Origin: an uncultured Clostridium sp.
Lineage (GTDB): Bacteria; Bacillota_I; Bacilli_A; RF39; UBA660
Direction: 5' to 3'
Assembly (NCBI GenBank): GCA_945788325.1
Contig: CALZLL010000032.1
Coordinates: 1 to 7,650 of the forward strand
DNA length: 7,650 nucleotides
Below, one piece after another: positions 1 through 5,818 of this stretch. The translations under genes and the position numbers were made by a program. A model generated the notes under the pieces. It was not told the DNA's origin. It made no database searches and saw nothing but the letters and a program-made list of their open reading frames with translations. How positions within the stretch are numbered: the first letter of the stretch is position 1; each line of letters starts with the position of its first letter.

Positions 1-673
1 AGTTAATTAAATATCCTAAGCCTTGTTTTGAAACTAATAATTCACCCATGATAACGCCAACAAAGGTCATTGATAAGTTTATTTTTAGAGAACTTATAAT
101 GGTGTTAATGTTAGATGGTAAAATAACTTTAGTAAATATTTGAAATTTATTGGCGCCAAAACTTTGTAATAGTTTAATATTAATTTTATTTGTTTGTTTA
201 AATCCTACGTATACGTTTATTATTGTTGATATAACAGATATTAAAAGAGCCATTAAAATTATTGAGCTTTGGTTAGCACCAGCCCATATTATTATAATTG
301 GACCTAATGATACTTTAGGCAAGCTATTTAATATTGTAAGATAAGGATCTAAAACTCTTGCAGAAAAAGGGCTCCACCATAAGAATGCTGCAACAAATAT
401 TCCTATTATAGTACCAATTGTAAAGCTTATTAAGATTTCTTTTAAGGTTACCCAAATATGCACTAAAAGATCATTATTTTCCCATAAACTAATAATTGTT
501 TCAATAACTTTTTTTGGACTTGAACACAAAAATGCATTTATCATACCTTTATCTGAAAAAACTTGCCATATGGTTATAAATAGTATAAGTATTAGTATCT
601 GCAAAAATATAACTTTTATTGTGGATAACTTTTGCTTTTTTAAATATTTTTTGTGTTCTTCCTTAGCTTTCAT
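1..673 (-). CDS. ABC importer permease, SsuC/TauC-like (partial, C-terminus beyond window)
   Basis: Inner subunit of an ABC importer that forms the transmembrane pore and is driven by the ATPase encoded just upstream. Translating the minus strand from the ATG at 673-671 gives 224 codons still open at the left edge; the family usually has about 250-270 residues, so only the C-terminal end is missing. Hydrophobic segments lie near residues 19-38, 77-98, 124-131 and 136-156, with another in the 195-212 stretch. The cytoplasmic EAA-type loop that docks on the ATPase is at about 167-188 (core SFGANKFQIF, then VILPSN). The LNSLPKVSLGPIIIIW stretch (115-130) and GLGYLI (218-223) are typical of the SsuC/TauC/ThiX permease group. 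The start codon lies inside the end of the ATPase gene (11-nt overlap, different frame), with GGAAGGA at 685-691 as ribosome binding site, which indicates translational coupling. Substrate cannot be told from the sequence. Confidence 0.93.
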   Translation of the reverse strand, partial: MKAKEEHKKYLKKQKLSTIKVIFLQILILILFITIWQVFSDKGMINAFLCSSPKKVIETIISLWENNDLLVHIWVTLKEILISFTIGTIIGIFVAAFLWWSPFSARVLDPYLTILNSLPKVSLGPIIIIWAGANQSSIILMALLISVISTIINVYVGFKQTNKINIKLLQSFGANKFQIFTKVILPSNINTIISSLKINLSMTFVGVIMGELLVSKQGLGYLIN

Positions 674-1412
674 AGTGATCTAAATCCTTCCATATTAAAT
701 TGTAATAATAACTAAATTTTGAATTTTTTCTATTTTCACTAGGTAAGCCTTTATTTTCCATATCAATCGCATATATATTTTTTATAATAGCTGGTCTATC
801 GCTAAGCACAACAACTTTACTTCCTATTGCACATGCCTCAGAAATATCATGTGTTACCATTAATGCTGTCTTTTTTTCTTCTTTTATTATTTTAAATACA
901 TCATCTGATACAGTTATTCTCGTTTGATAGTCCAAAGCTGAAAATGGTTCATCTAAAAGCAATATATCAGGTTTTAAAGCAAGTGTTCTTATTAATGCAA
1001 CTCTTTGTCTCATTCCACCAGATAATTCTTTTGGATAACTTTTTTCAAAATTTGATAATCCATATTTTTTTAATAGGGTTTTAACATATTTTATATTTTC
1101 TTCATTATCTTTTTTTTGTATTTTTAATCCTAACATACAATTATCTAGTACCGTTAACCATGGAAATAGTGCATCTTCTTGAAACATATATCCTACTTTT
1201 ACATTGTCTTTTTTAAATTCTATTTTACCACTACTTTTATTTTCTAAGTTTCCTATTATTGAAAGAATGGTAGATTTACCACATCCAGATGGTCCTACTA
1301 ATACAACAAATTCGTTTTCATATATATCTAAATTTATGTTTTCAAGTGCACATATAACTTTTTTGGGGGTTAGATAGTTTTTTGATAACTCTTTTATTTC
1401 TAAGAGTTTCAT
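663..1412 (-). CDS. ABC importer ATP-binding protein, SsuB/TauB-like
   Basis: Cytoplasmic ATPase that powers the importer; 249 aa, the normal length for the nitrate/sulfonate/taurine (SsuB/TauB/ThiZ) group. All nucleotide-binding motifs are present: Walker A GPSGCGKST (40-48), Q-loop Gln78 in MFQED, signature LSGGMRQR (130-137), Walker B ILLLDEP (150-156), D-loop SALD (158-161) and H-loop His188 in VTHDISEA. LFPWLTVLDN after the Q-loop is characteristic of this subgroup. It starts at ATG 1412-1410, 4 nt after the stop of the binding-protein gene. Its ribosome binding site (AAGGGA, 1422-1427) lies inside that gene. It overlaps the permease start by 11 nt. The order binding protein, ATPase, permease on one strand with no room for internal promoters indicates one operon. 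Confidence 0.96.
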   Translation of the reverse strand: MKLLEIKELSKNYLTPKKVICALENINLDIYENEFVVLVGPSGCGKSTILSIIGNLENKSSGKIEFKKDNVKVGYMFQEDALFPWLTVLDNCMLGLKIQKKDNEENIKYVKTLLKKYGLSNFEKSYPKELSGGMRQRVALIRTLALKPDILLLDEPFSALDYQTRITVSDDVFKIIKEEKKTALMVTHDISEACAIGSKVVVLSDRPAIIKNIYAIDMENKGLPSENRKNSKFSYYYNLIWKDLDHYES

Positions 1413-1416
1413 TTAG

Positions 1417-2415
1417 TTATTTCCCTTGGTATATTAGTTTATCGTATGGTGCTTTTTTTTCTAATTCTCCAGCGCTGATTATTATTTCTTGTAAGTGATC
1501 AAAATCTTCTTTGCTGATTTTAGTAGAATCAGCCCATGCGTCGTTTGTTTTATATCTTTCTATTATTGTTGTTAAGTCATTTAATGATAATTCTGGGAAA
1601 AATTCATATATATCTTTGGCAACTACGCTAGAATCGGTTTCTTTAACGTATTTTAATCCTTTATCTATTGCTTTTGTAAATCCTTCTATTACATCAGGAT
1701 TTTTTTCTATGTAACTTTTTTTAGCATTATAAGCGGTATATGGTACTTCTCCGCCCCATGATCCAACGTATCCTACGATATATCCTAAACCTTGTTTTTC
1801 AACGTTTGTTGCATTTGGCTCAAAAAGTGTAACAAAGTCAGCATCTCCACCGATAAAGGCACCTTCCATAGCTGGAAAAGCAACGCTTGTATCAATTGTT
1901 AAATCTTTTTGTGGATCAATACCATTTTGTCTTAATCCCCATTCGAAAGTCATTTCTGGCATTCCACCTTTTCTACCTCCGATTACTGATTTACCTTTTA
2001 AATCATTTAAAGTGAAATTATCATATTTTTTTCGTGATACTAAAAACGCACCATCTCTTTTAGTTAGTCTAGCAAAGTTTACTAAGTAATCTTTTTCACC
2101 ACTATTATATACGTATATGGTAGCTTCACTTCCGCAAAAACCAACGTCTACGTCTTTCGAAAGTACGGCAGCGGATACTTTATCAGCTCCAGCAGTTAAA
2201 GTTAAATCTATTTTTATACCTTCATCTTCAAAGTATCCTTTACTTATAGCAGCATAAGCTGGAGCATAAAATATAGTATGTGCAACTTCTGCTACTTTAA
2301 CTTCTGTTAGTTTACTTTCTTTGTTATTGTTAGTATTATTATGGTTTATTATAAAAAATAAAACGCCTGCTAAAACGATAAGAAAGCAAACTAAGATAAT
2401 AACATTCTTTTTCAT
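1417..2415 (-). CDS. ABC importer substrate-binding protein, NMT1/SsuA-like
   Basis: Extracytoplasmic solute receptor of the importer, 332 aa. The N-terminus is two Lys followed by a hydrophobic segment (about 5-23) and an Asn-rich linker (24-31), so it is exported and probably stays membrane-tethered. The mature part fits the periplasmic-binding type II fold of the NMT1/SsuA/ThiY family: an APAYAAISKGYFEDEG stretch (51-66), LKGKSVIGGRKGGMPEM at the domain hinge (139-155), and GAFIGGDADFVTLFEP (185-200), where such proteins describe the ligand-dependent lobe. No acceptable lipobox is visible: Cys10 follows Val, and the Leu-Ala-Gly at 15-17 is followed by Val. It is the first gene of the operon and has the strongest ribosome binding site. 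Aliphatic sulfonate, taurine, nitrate-like anions and thiamine pyrimidine precursors are all possible ligands in this family; nothing nearby decides between them. Confidence 0.9.
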   Translation of the reverse strand: MKKNVIILVCFLIVLAGVLFFIINHNNTNNNKESKLTEVKVAEVAHTIFYAPAYAAISKGYFEDEGIKIDLTLTAGADKVSAAVLSKDVDVGFCGSEATIYVYNSGEKDYLVNFARLTKRDGAFLVSRKKYDNFTLNDLKGKSVIGGRKGGMPEMTFEWGLRQNGIDPQKDLTIDTSVAFPAMEGAFIGGDADFVTLFEPNATNVEKQGLGYIVGYVGSWGGEVPYTAYNAKKSYIEKNPDVIEGFTKAIDKGLKYVKETDSSVVAKDIYEFFPELSLNDLTTIIERYKTNDAWADSTKISKEDFDHLQEIIISAGELEKKAPYDKLIYQGK

Positions 2416-2417
2416 AA

Positions 2418-2443
2418 CTCCTCCTTTTTACAATAGTAGTATA
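2418..2443 (-). promoter_or_regulatory. Leader of ABC operon: strong ribosome binding site and weak -10 candidate
   Basis: On the minus strand AAGGAGGAG (2426 down to 2418) sits just before the ATG at 2415 and is an almost perfect anti-16S match. A possible -10 TATACT lies at 2443-2438, but no good -35 hexamer is found 16-18 nt upstream and the leader would be very short. The ribosome binding site is well supported; the promoter call is tentative. Confidence 0.4.
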
Positions 2444-2469
2444 TTCTTTTAATTATTTTGGGTGATGTA

Positions 2470-2498
2470 TTTACAATCGATAAATTTTAATTTATAAT
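2470..2498 (+). promoter_or_regulatory. Promoter of the VanW-family gene
   Basis: TTTACA (2470-2475), a 17-nt spacer and a consensus TATAAT (2493-2498) form a near-ideal housekeeping promoter. Transcription should start near 2505, giving a leader of about 20 nt that carries the ribosome binding site AGAGG (2514-2518), 7 nt before the ATG at 2526. The leader is too short for a riboswitch or attenuator. Confidence 0.75.
2480..2495. repeat. Small A/T palindrome inside the VanW-gene promoter
   Basis: ATAAATT (2480-2486) and AATTTAT (2489-2495) are a perfect 7-bp inverted repeat with a 2-nt centre. It fills the spacer and enters the -10 element, where a repressor would block RNA polymerase. In DNA this AT-rich such palindromes arise by chance, so an operator role is only a possibility. 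Confidence 0.3.
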
Positions 2499-2525
2499 CT
2501 TTTATAGTAAAGTAGAGGTTTTTGT

Positions 2526-4271
2526 ATGGTTAATAATGTTGATTTTAATAAATTAGAAGAAAATCAAAAAGTAAATTATGTCAAAAATTTACTTTTTAAT
2601 AGTGACTTAACAAAAGCTTTGGATGTATTATTACAATATGAAAAAAAAGATCTTAAGATTATAAAAATTATTTTGAGTGTTTTAGATGAAGATTTAATTA
2701 TTAATAGAATAAAGGAACAATGTAATTTAACTGATTTAAAACAAACAAAATCATTTGTTTATTCAAAGATAATTAGTATTTTAGAATTTTATAAAAAGAC
2801 TGTTATTTTAAATTCATTTTTTAAATTAATGAACGAAGAAGAAAAAAAGCAGATTGCAACTTATGAATATCAAAATAAAACTAACGTATCATTTAATAGT
2901 AAAATATTTAATAAGTATTGTTTAAAATATAAAGAAGAGGTATTAAAAGATTTTAAATTAGATGATGAGGAAATTCATATGTTAGATGAGGAAAAGGAAA
3001 GATATAATGCTTTATCTGATAAAAAAATAAAAAGAAAAGTACATGTAATACCTACTTTTCTTATCATAGCTTTATTTTTTGTTACACTTATATTTGGTTA
3101 TAAGCTATATGATTATAATAAAATTATAAGTAAGTATGATGGATTATTTATTCCTGGTATATATTTAAATGACGTTGATTTAGCAGGTATGAAAACAAGT
3201 GATGTAAAAAAAGTTGTTTTATCCGAAAAAGAACGTATACAAAACGGAACTATAACCGTTACAAACGTTAATGGTGACTATAAATTTACTTATGAAGAAA
3301 TTGGAATTGAAGTTAATGATGATAATTTAGCTGATGAAATAAAGTCATATAATAAGAACTTATCATTTTTTAAAAAGGTGAGATTTATAAGGGATAACAA
3401 AAAAAGTAAAACATTTTATTTAAAAGCTTCATATGATGAAGAAGTAATAGATAATTTAATGGATATTTTAAAAGATAAATTAAATACTACTCCTAGAAAT
3501 GATGGAATGGTAATTGATGATAATTATAACGTTTACTATGATAAAGGTGCAAGTGGTTTTACTTTGGATTTAGAAAAAACTAAAGATAAAGTAAAAGAGG
3601 CTTTTACTAATTTAAAAGAAGAAACGGTAATTCAAGCGGAAGGAACGGTTGTTCCTAACGAGATTAATCATGAAAAGTTATCTAGTATTAATAAAAAAAT
3701 ATCTAGCTACACTACGTATTTTGTTAACGCAGGAAATAGAGGTCATAATATTAATTTAGCTTCAAGAAGACTAAATGATACTATTTTAATGCCAGGGGAA
3801 ACATTTTCTTATCTTAAAGTTGTTGGCCCTTATGGAGCTTCTAACGGCTATTTACCAGCTCCTATTTACTTAAATGGAGATACCGCAACTGCTAATGGTG
3901 GCGGAGTATGTCAGCTAGCTTCAACCCTTTATAATGCACAGCTAAGAGCTGGTTTAGAGACAGTATCAAGAAGAGGTCATACCTTTGCCCCAAATTATGT
4001 TCCAAAGGGTCTTGATGCAACGGTATATTCAACTACTACTGATTATAAGTTTAAAAATAATAATAAGTATCCAATATACATAGTATCTTACGTAAAAGGT
4101 AATTATCTAACAGTTGATATATGGTCTAATGAAAATGCTTTAGAAGGAAAGACTTATGAGCCATACTCAGTAGCATCTAATGGTGGCTGGTTAGCTTATT
4201 TAAAAACAATTCAAGATGGAAAAGTAATAGAAACCAAATACCTAGATAAAAGCGTTTATAAGGCACATTAA
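2526..4271 (+). CDS. VanW-family membrane protein with N-terminal cytoplasmic extension
   Basis: 581-aa single-pass membrane protein, probably acting in the cell wall. Residues 1-170 are charged, mostly helical by appearance and not recognised. A membrane segment follows at about 174-193, preceded by basic KKIKRK (166-171), which places the N-terminus inside and the rest outside. Residues about 205-380 look like the YoaR-type putative peptidoglycan-binding region found before VanW domains; about 395-530 is the VanW domain, with RGHNINLASRRLND (405-418), LMPGETFSY (421-429), GGGVCQLASTLYNA (458-471, Cys462), RRGHTFAPNYVP (482-493) and a KFKNN...YPIYI end. VanW was named from vancomycin-resistance operons, but its biochemical role is not established and most genomic copies are unrelated to resistance. 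No vanR/S/H/X-type gene is present here. ATG 2526 is fixed by AGAGG 7 nt upstream. It is transcribed alone and ends in a hairpin terminator. Confidence 0.9.
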   Translation: MVNNVDFNKLEENQKVNYVKNLLFNSDLTKALDVLLQYEKKDLKIIKIILSVLDEDLIINRIKEQCNLTDLKQTKSFVYSKIISILEFYKKTVILNSFFKLMNEEEKKQIATYEYQNKTNVSFNSKIFNKYCLKYKEEVLKDFKLDDEEIHMLDEEKERYNALSDKKIKRKVHVIPTFLIIALFFVTLIFGYKLYDYNKIISKYDGLFIPGIYLNDVDLAGMKTSDVKKVVLSEKERIQNGTITVTNVNGDYKFTYEEIGIEVNDDNLADEIKSYNKNLSFFKKVRFIRDNKKSKTFYLKASYDEEVIDNLMDILKDKLNTTPRNDGMVIDDNYNVYYDKGASGFTLDLEKTKDKVKEAFTNLKEETVIQAEGTVVPNEINHEKLSSINKKISSYTTYFVNAGNRGHNINLASRRLNDTILMPGETFSYLKVVGPYGASNGYLPAPIYLNGDTATANGGGVCQLASTLYNAQLRAGLETVSRRGHTFAPNYVPKGLDATVYSTTTDYKFKNNNKYPIYIVSYVKGNYLTVDIWSNENALEGKTYEPYSVASNGGWLAYLKTIQDGKVIETKYLDKSVYKAH

Positions 4272-4302
4272 AATACTTAAGTTATTTGCTTAAGTATTTT
4301 TT
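4270..4302 (+). terminator. Intrinsic terminator of the VanW-family gene
   Basis: AAAATACTTAAG (4270-4281) pairs perfectly with CTTAAGTATTTT (4289-4300) around the 7-nt loop TTATTTG, followed by a T run ending at 4302. The stem begins within the stop codon. It is AT-rich but 12 bp long. An almost identical hairpin follows the antitoxin gene at 5751-5780. Confidence 0.8.
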
Positions 4303-4307
4303 ATTTG
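4272..4307 (+). repeat. Left copy of terminator direct repeat
   Basis: 36-nt segment that recurs in direct orientation at 5751-5785. Aligning the two shows one difference, G4281, which is absent from the right copy. Similarity stops right after the shared ATTTG end. The two copies bracket the toxin-antitoxin genes exactly, 1479 bp apart start to start. Confidence 0.85.
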
Positions 4308-4326
4308 TAAAAAATTCAAATTATTA

Positions 4327-4358
4327 TTGTATATTATAACCTAATAGGTTATAATATA
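4327..4358 (+). promoter_or_regulatory. Toxin-antitoxin promoter with palindromic operator
   Basis: TTGTAT (4327-4332), a 17-nt spacer and TATAAT (4350-4355) make a good promoter with a start near 4362. Over it lies a perfect 12-bp inverted repeat, TATATTATAACC (4330-4341) and GGTTATAATATA (4347-4358), around TAATA. One arm touches the -35 and the other covers the -10, so a bound dimer would shut the promoter. Autorepression by the Xre domain of the antitoxin encoded downstream is the usual arrangement in such operons and is inferred here. Confidence 0.75.
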
Positions 4359-4378
4359 TTTCTAGAAGAGGTGATATC

Positions 4379-4705
4379 TTGCAAATCATTAAAACATCTA
4401 AGTATAAACAGGATTTAAAAAAGAAAATTATAAATAAACATTTAGATAAAGAATTACAAATGATATTAAAAATAGAAGATCTTATTTTATCTGTTAATAA
4501 TTTGCAAGATTTAATTAGTCATCCATTTAAAAATATATATGGAATAGAAAAAAAGCATAATAATTTAAAAGAAATATATACAGCACATATAAATAAAAAG
4601 ATTAGACTTTATATGAAACCAGTTGGAACGTATCCATATAATTTAATAGAGATAACCGAAATAGAATTTGTCAAAGTAGATGATAAACATTATGGGGAGG
4701 GATAG
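4379..4705 (+). CDS. HigB/RelE-like toxin of a type II toxin-antitoxin pair
   Basis: 108-aa small basic protein, first gene of a two-gene operon. Its length, its N-terminal helices and its closing strands (KKIRLYMKPVG at 73-83, then NLIEITEIEFVKVDDKHY at 88-105) fit the HigB/RelE-like (ParE/RelE superfamily) toxins, whose characterised members cut mRNA at the ribosome. Arg76 and the C-terminal His104-Tyr105 sit where HigB-type toxins carry functional residues, but the exact catalytic set cannot be confirmed without alignment. The start is TTG at 4379: AAGAGGTGAT (4366-4375) is well placed for it and the next in-frame Met is residue 28. The gene ends 2 nt before the antitoxin ATG. Toxin-first order matches HigBA. 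Confidence is high for a toxin-antitoxin role from context and moderate for the precise family and target. Confidence 0.78.
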   Translation: MQIIKTSKYKQDLKKKIINKHLDKELQMILKIEDLILSVNNLQDLISHPFKNIYGIEKKHNNLKEIYTAHINKKIRLYMKPVGTYPYNLIEITEIEFVKVDDKHYGEG

Positions 4706-4707
4706 TT

Positions 4708-5736
4708 ATGTTTGGATTTGGAAGTATGTTAAAAGATTACTTAGAGTATCATAAGATATCACAAAGTGATTTTGCAAAAGAGTTAGGTATTACACAAAAA
4801 CATATCAATAACATATTAAATGAAAACGCTGATATTTCAGAAGATTTAATGATTGCAATTAGTCTGATTACTGATATAGATATTAATCTTATAACTTTTG
4901 TAGAAACAAAGAAGAAATTATATAACTATCTAAATAGTAGATTTTCGAATGAAAAAAAGATAAATGAATTTTTGAATTCATTTTATATAAAAGAAATGGA
5001 AAAAATGAATTGGATAACGTTAAATGATAAAACATCTTATCTTCAAAATGCATATGACTTACTTAAATATTTAAACGTTCGTGATTTTAATATATTTGAA
5101 AAATATTCAAGGGAAAAGATCTTTTTTAAAAAGTATGATGATACAGATTTAAAAAAAGTTTTCTTGTGGATAAAAAGATGCGATATTTTAATGCAAAATC
5201 AAAACGTTTCTAATTATAATTCATCTAATATAGACTTTCTTCTTAATGATTTAATTAAAGAAAGAACTAAACCTTTTAATAAAGCATCATTAATAAAAAT
5301 ATTTAACAAACATGGATTATATCTTGTAATAGAAGAGGCTCTAAAAGGAACTAAAGTAAGGGGTTGCACCAAAGTTATAGGAAATAATCCTGCGGTGTAT
5401 ATGACTTGTTATTTAAAAGAAAAATCATCATTTTACTTTGCATTATATCATGAGTTAGGTCATGTGAAAAGTGATTATAATAGAGCTAAAAGCAAAGTAA
5501 TAATAGATGGAGATGATACTTTAGAAAAAAGAGCTGATTTATTTGCGGTAAACCAAATGATAGATGAAAAAACTTATAAACTAATTTTGGAAAACTTTGA
5601 TGATAAAGAAAAGATATGTATAAAAAGAAATATTCCTTTATGCTTTTTATATTCTAGATTAGCTCATGATAAGATAATTAAATATACGGATAAGTTGTAT
5701 CTAGAGAGTAGAGAAAAAATAAATTATCATGATTAA
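4708..5736 (+). CDS. Xre HTH protein fused to ImmA/IrrE-type zinc peptidase (antitoxin/repressor)
   Basis: 342-aa predicted antitoxin and autoregulator. Residues about 6-65 form a HigA/Xre helix-turn-helix (SQSDFAKELGITQKHINNIL, 18-37). Residues about 70-190 are a helical linker not recognised. The C-terminal part (about 190-330) is an ImmA/IrrE (COG2856/DUF955) metallopeptidase domain. Its zinc site HELGH is at 248-252 within FYFALYHELGHV, and a downstream EKRADLFA (273-280) supplies the likely third ligand Glu273. Xre-COG2856 fusions are a known class in predicted toxin-antitoxin and phage-regulator loci; ImmA itself cleaves the ImmR repressor in ICEBs1. All apparent metal ligands are kept, so the peptidase may be active. 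It starts with ATG after GGGGAGGGA (4694-4702), stronger than the toxin start, and is co-transcribed with the toxin. It likely binds the 4330-4358 palindrome. A hairpin terminator follows. Confidence 0.87.
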   Translation: MFGFGSMLKDYLEYHKISQSDFAKELGITQKHINNILNENADISEDLMIAISLITDIDINLITFVETKKKLYNYLNSRFSNEKKINEFLNSFYIKEMEKMNWITLNDKTSYLQNAYDLLKYLNVRDFNIFEKYSREKIFFKKYDDTDLKKVFLWIKRCDILMQNQNVSNYNSSNIDFLLNDLIKERTKPFNKASLIKIFNKHGLYLVIEEALKGTKVRGCTKVIGNNPAVYMTCYLKEKSSFYFALYHELGHVKSDYNRAKSKVIIDGDDTLEKRADLFAVNQMIDEKTYKLILENFDDKEKICIKRNIPLCFLYSRLAHDKIIKYTDKLYLESREKINYHD

Positions 5737-5750
5737 ATAAAAATATATAT

Positions 5751-5780
5751 AATACTTAATTATTTGCTTAAGTATTTTTT
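5751..5780 (+). terminator. Intrinsic terminator of the toxin-antitoxin operon
   Basis: AATACTTAA (5751-5759) pairs with TTAAGTATT (5768-5776) around an 8-nt loop, with T's to 5780. It lacks one G of the left copy, which shortens the stem to 9 A/T-rich pairs, so it should be weaker than the 4270-4302 hairpin. Its 3' half also contains the -35 of the next promoter. Confidence 0.7.
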
Positions 5781-5785
5781 ATTTG
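5751..5785 (+). repeat. Right copy of terminator direct repeat
   Basis: 35-nt copy of 4272-4307, identical apart from loss of the G at 4281. It ends at ATTTG, whose TG also forms the extended part of the -10 of the next gene, so this copy is integrated into the neighbour's promoter while the left copy is not. Confidence 0.85.
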
Positions 5786-5792
5786 ATATAAT
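5764..5792 (+). promoter_or_regulatory. Promoter of the 300-aa gene, overlapping the terminator
   Basis: TTGCTT (5764-5769), a 17-nt spacer and an extended -10 TGATATAAT (5784-5792) form a strong promoter. The -35 lies in the loop and 3' arm of the preceding hairpin and the spacer includes its T run. Transcription should begin near 5799, giving a leader of about 20 nt with AAAGGGTGG (5805-5813) as ribosome binding site. Confidence 0.75.
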
Positions 5793-5818
5793 AAAACTAA
5801 TTTGAAAGGGTGGTTTTG

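Noticed and set aside
150..344. 64-aa plus-strand open frame with hydrophobic sequence
   Set aside because: It lies opposite the clearly recognisable ABC permease gene, has no ribosome binding site, and its hydrophobicity mirrors the permease membrane segments.
1511..1714. 67-aa plus-strand open frame
   Set aside because: It is antisense to the C-terminal part of the substrate-binding protein, with no ribosome binding site or promoter.
2416..2525. Riboswitch (for example thiamine or S-box) controlling the ABC operon
   Set aside because: The region is only 110 nt and shared with a divergent promoter; no conserved riboswitch core or terminator/antiterminator pair is visible.
2526..4271. Vancomycin-resistance locus
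   Set aside because: Only the VanW domain is present. No VanR/VanS, ligase, VanH or VanX-type gene accompanies it, and stand-alone VanW proteins are widespread.
4272..5785. Insertion sequence or CRISPR array to explain the repeats
   Set aside because: There are only two repeat copies, they are terminators, no transposase lies between them and no regular spacers are present.
5810..5818. Upstream GTG start giving a 303-aa form of the unrecognised protein
   Set aside because: The GTG lies within AAAGGGTGG, the ribosome binding site serving the ATG at 5819, and has no site of its own.
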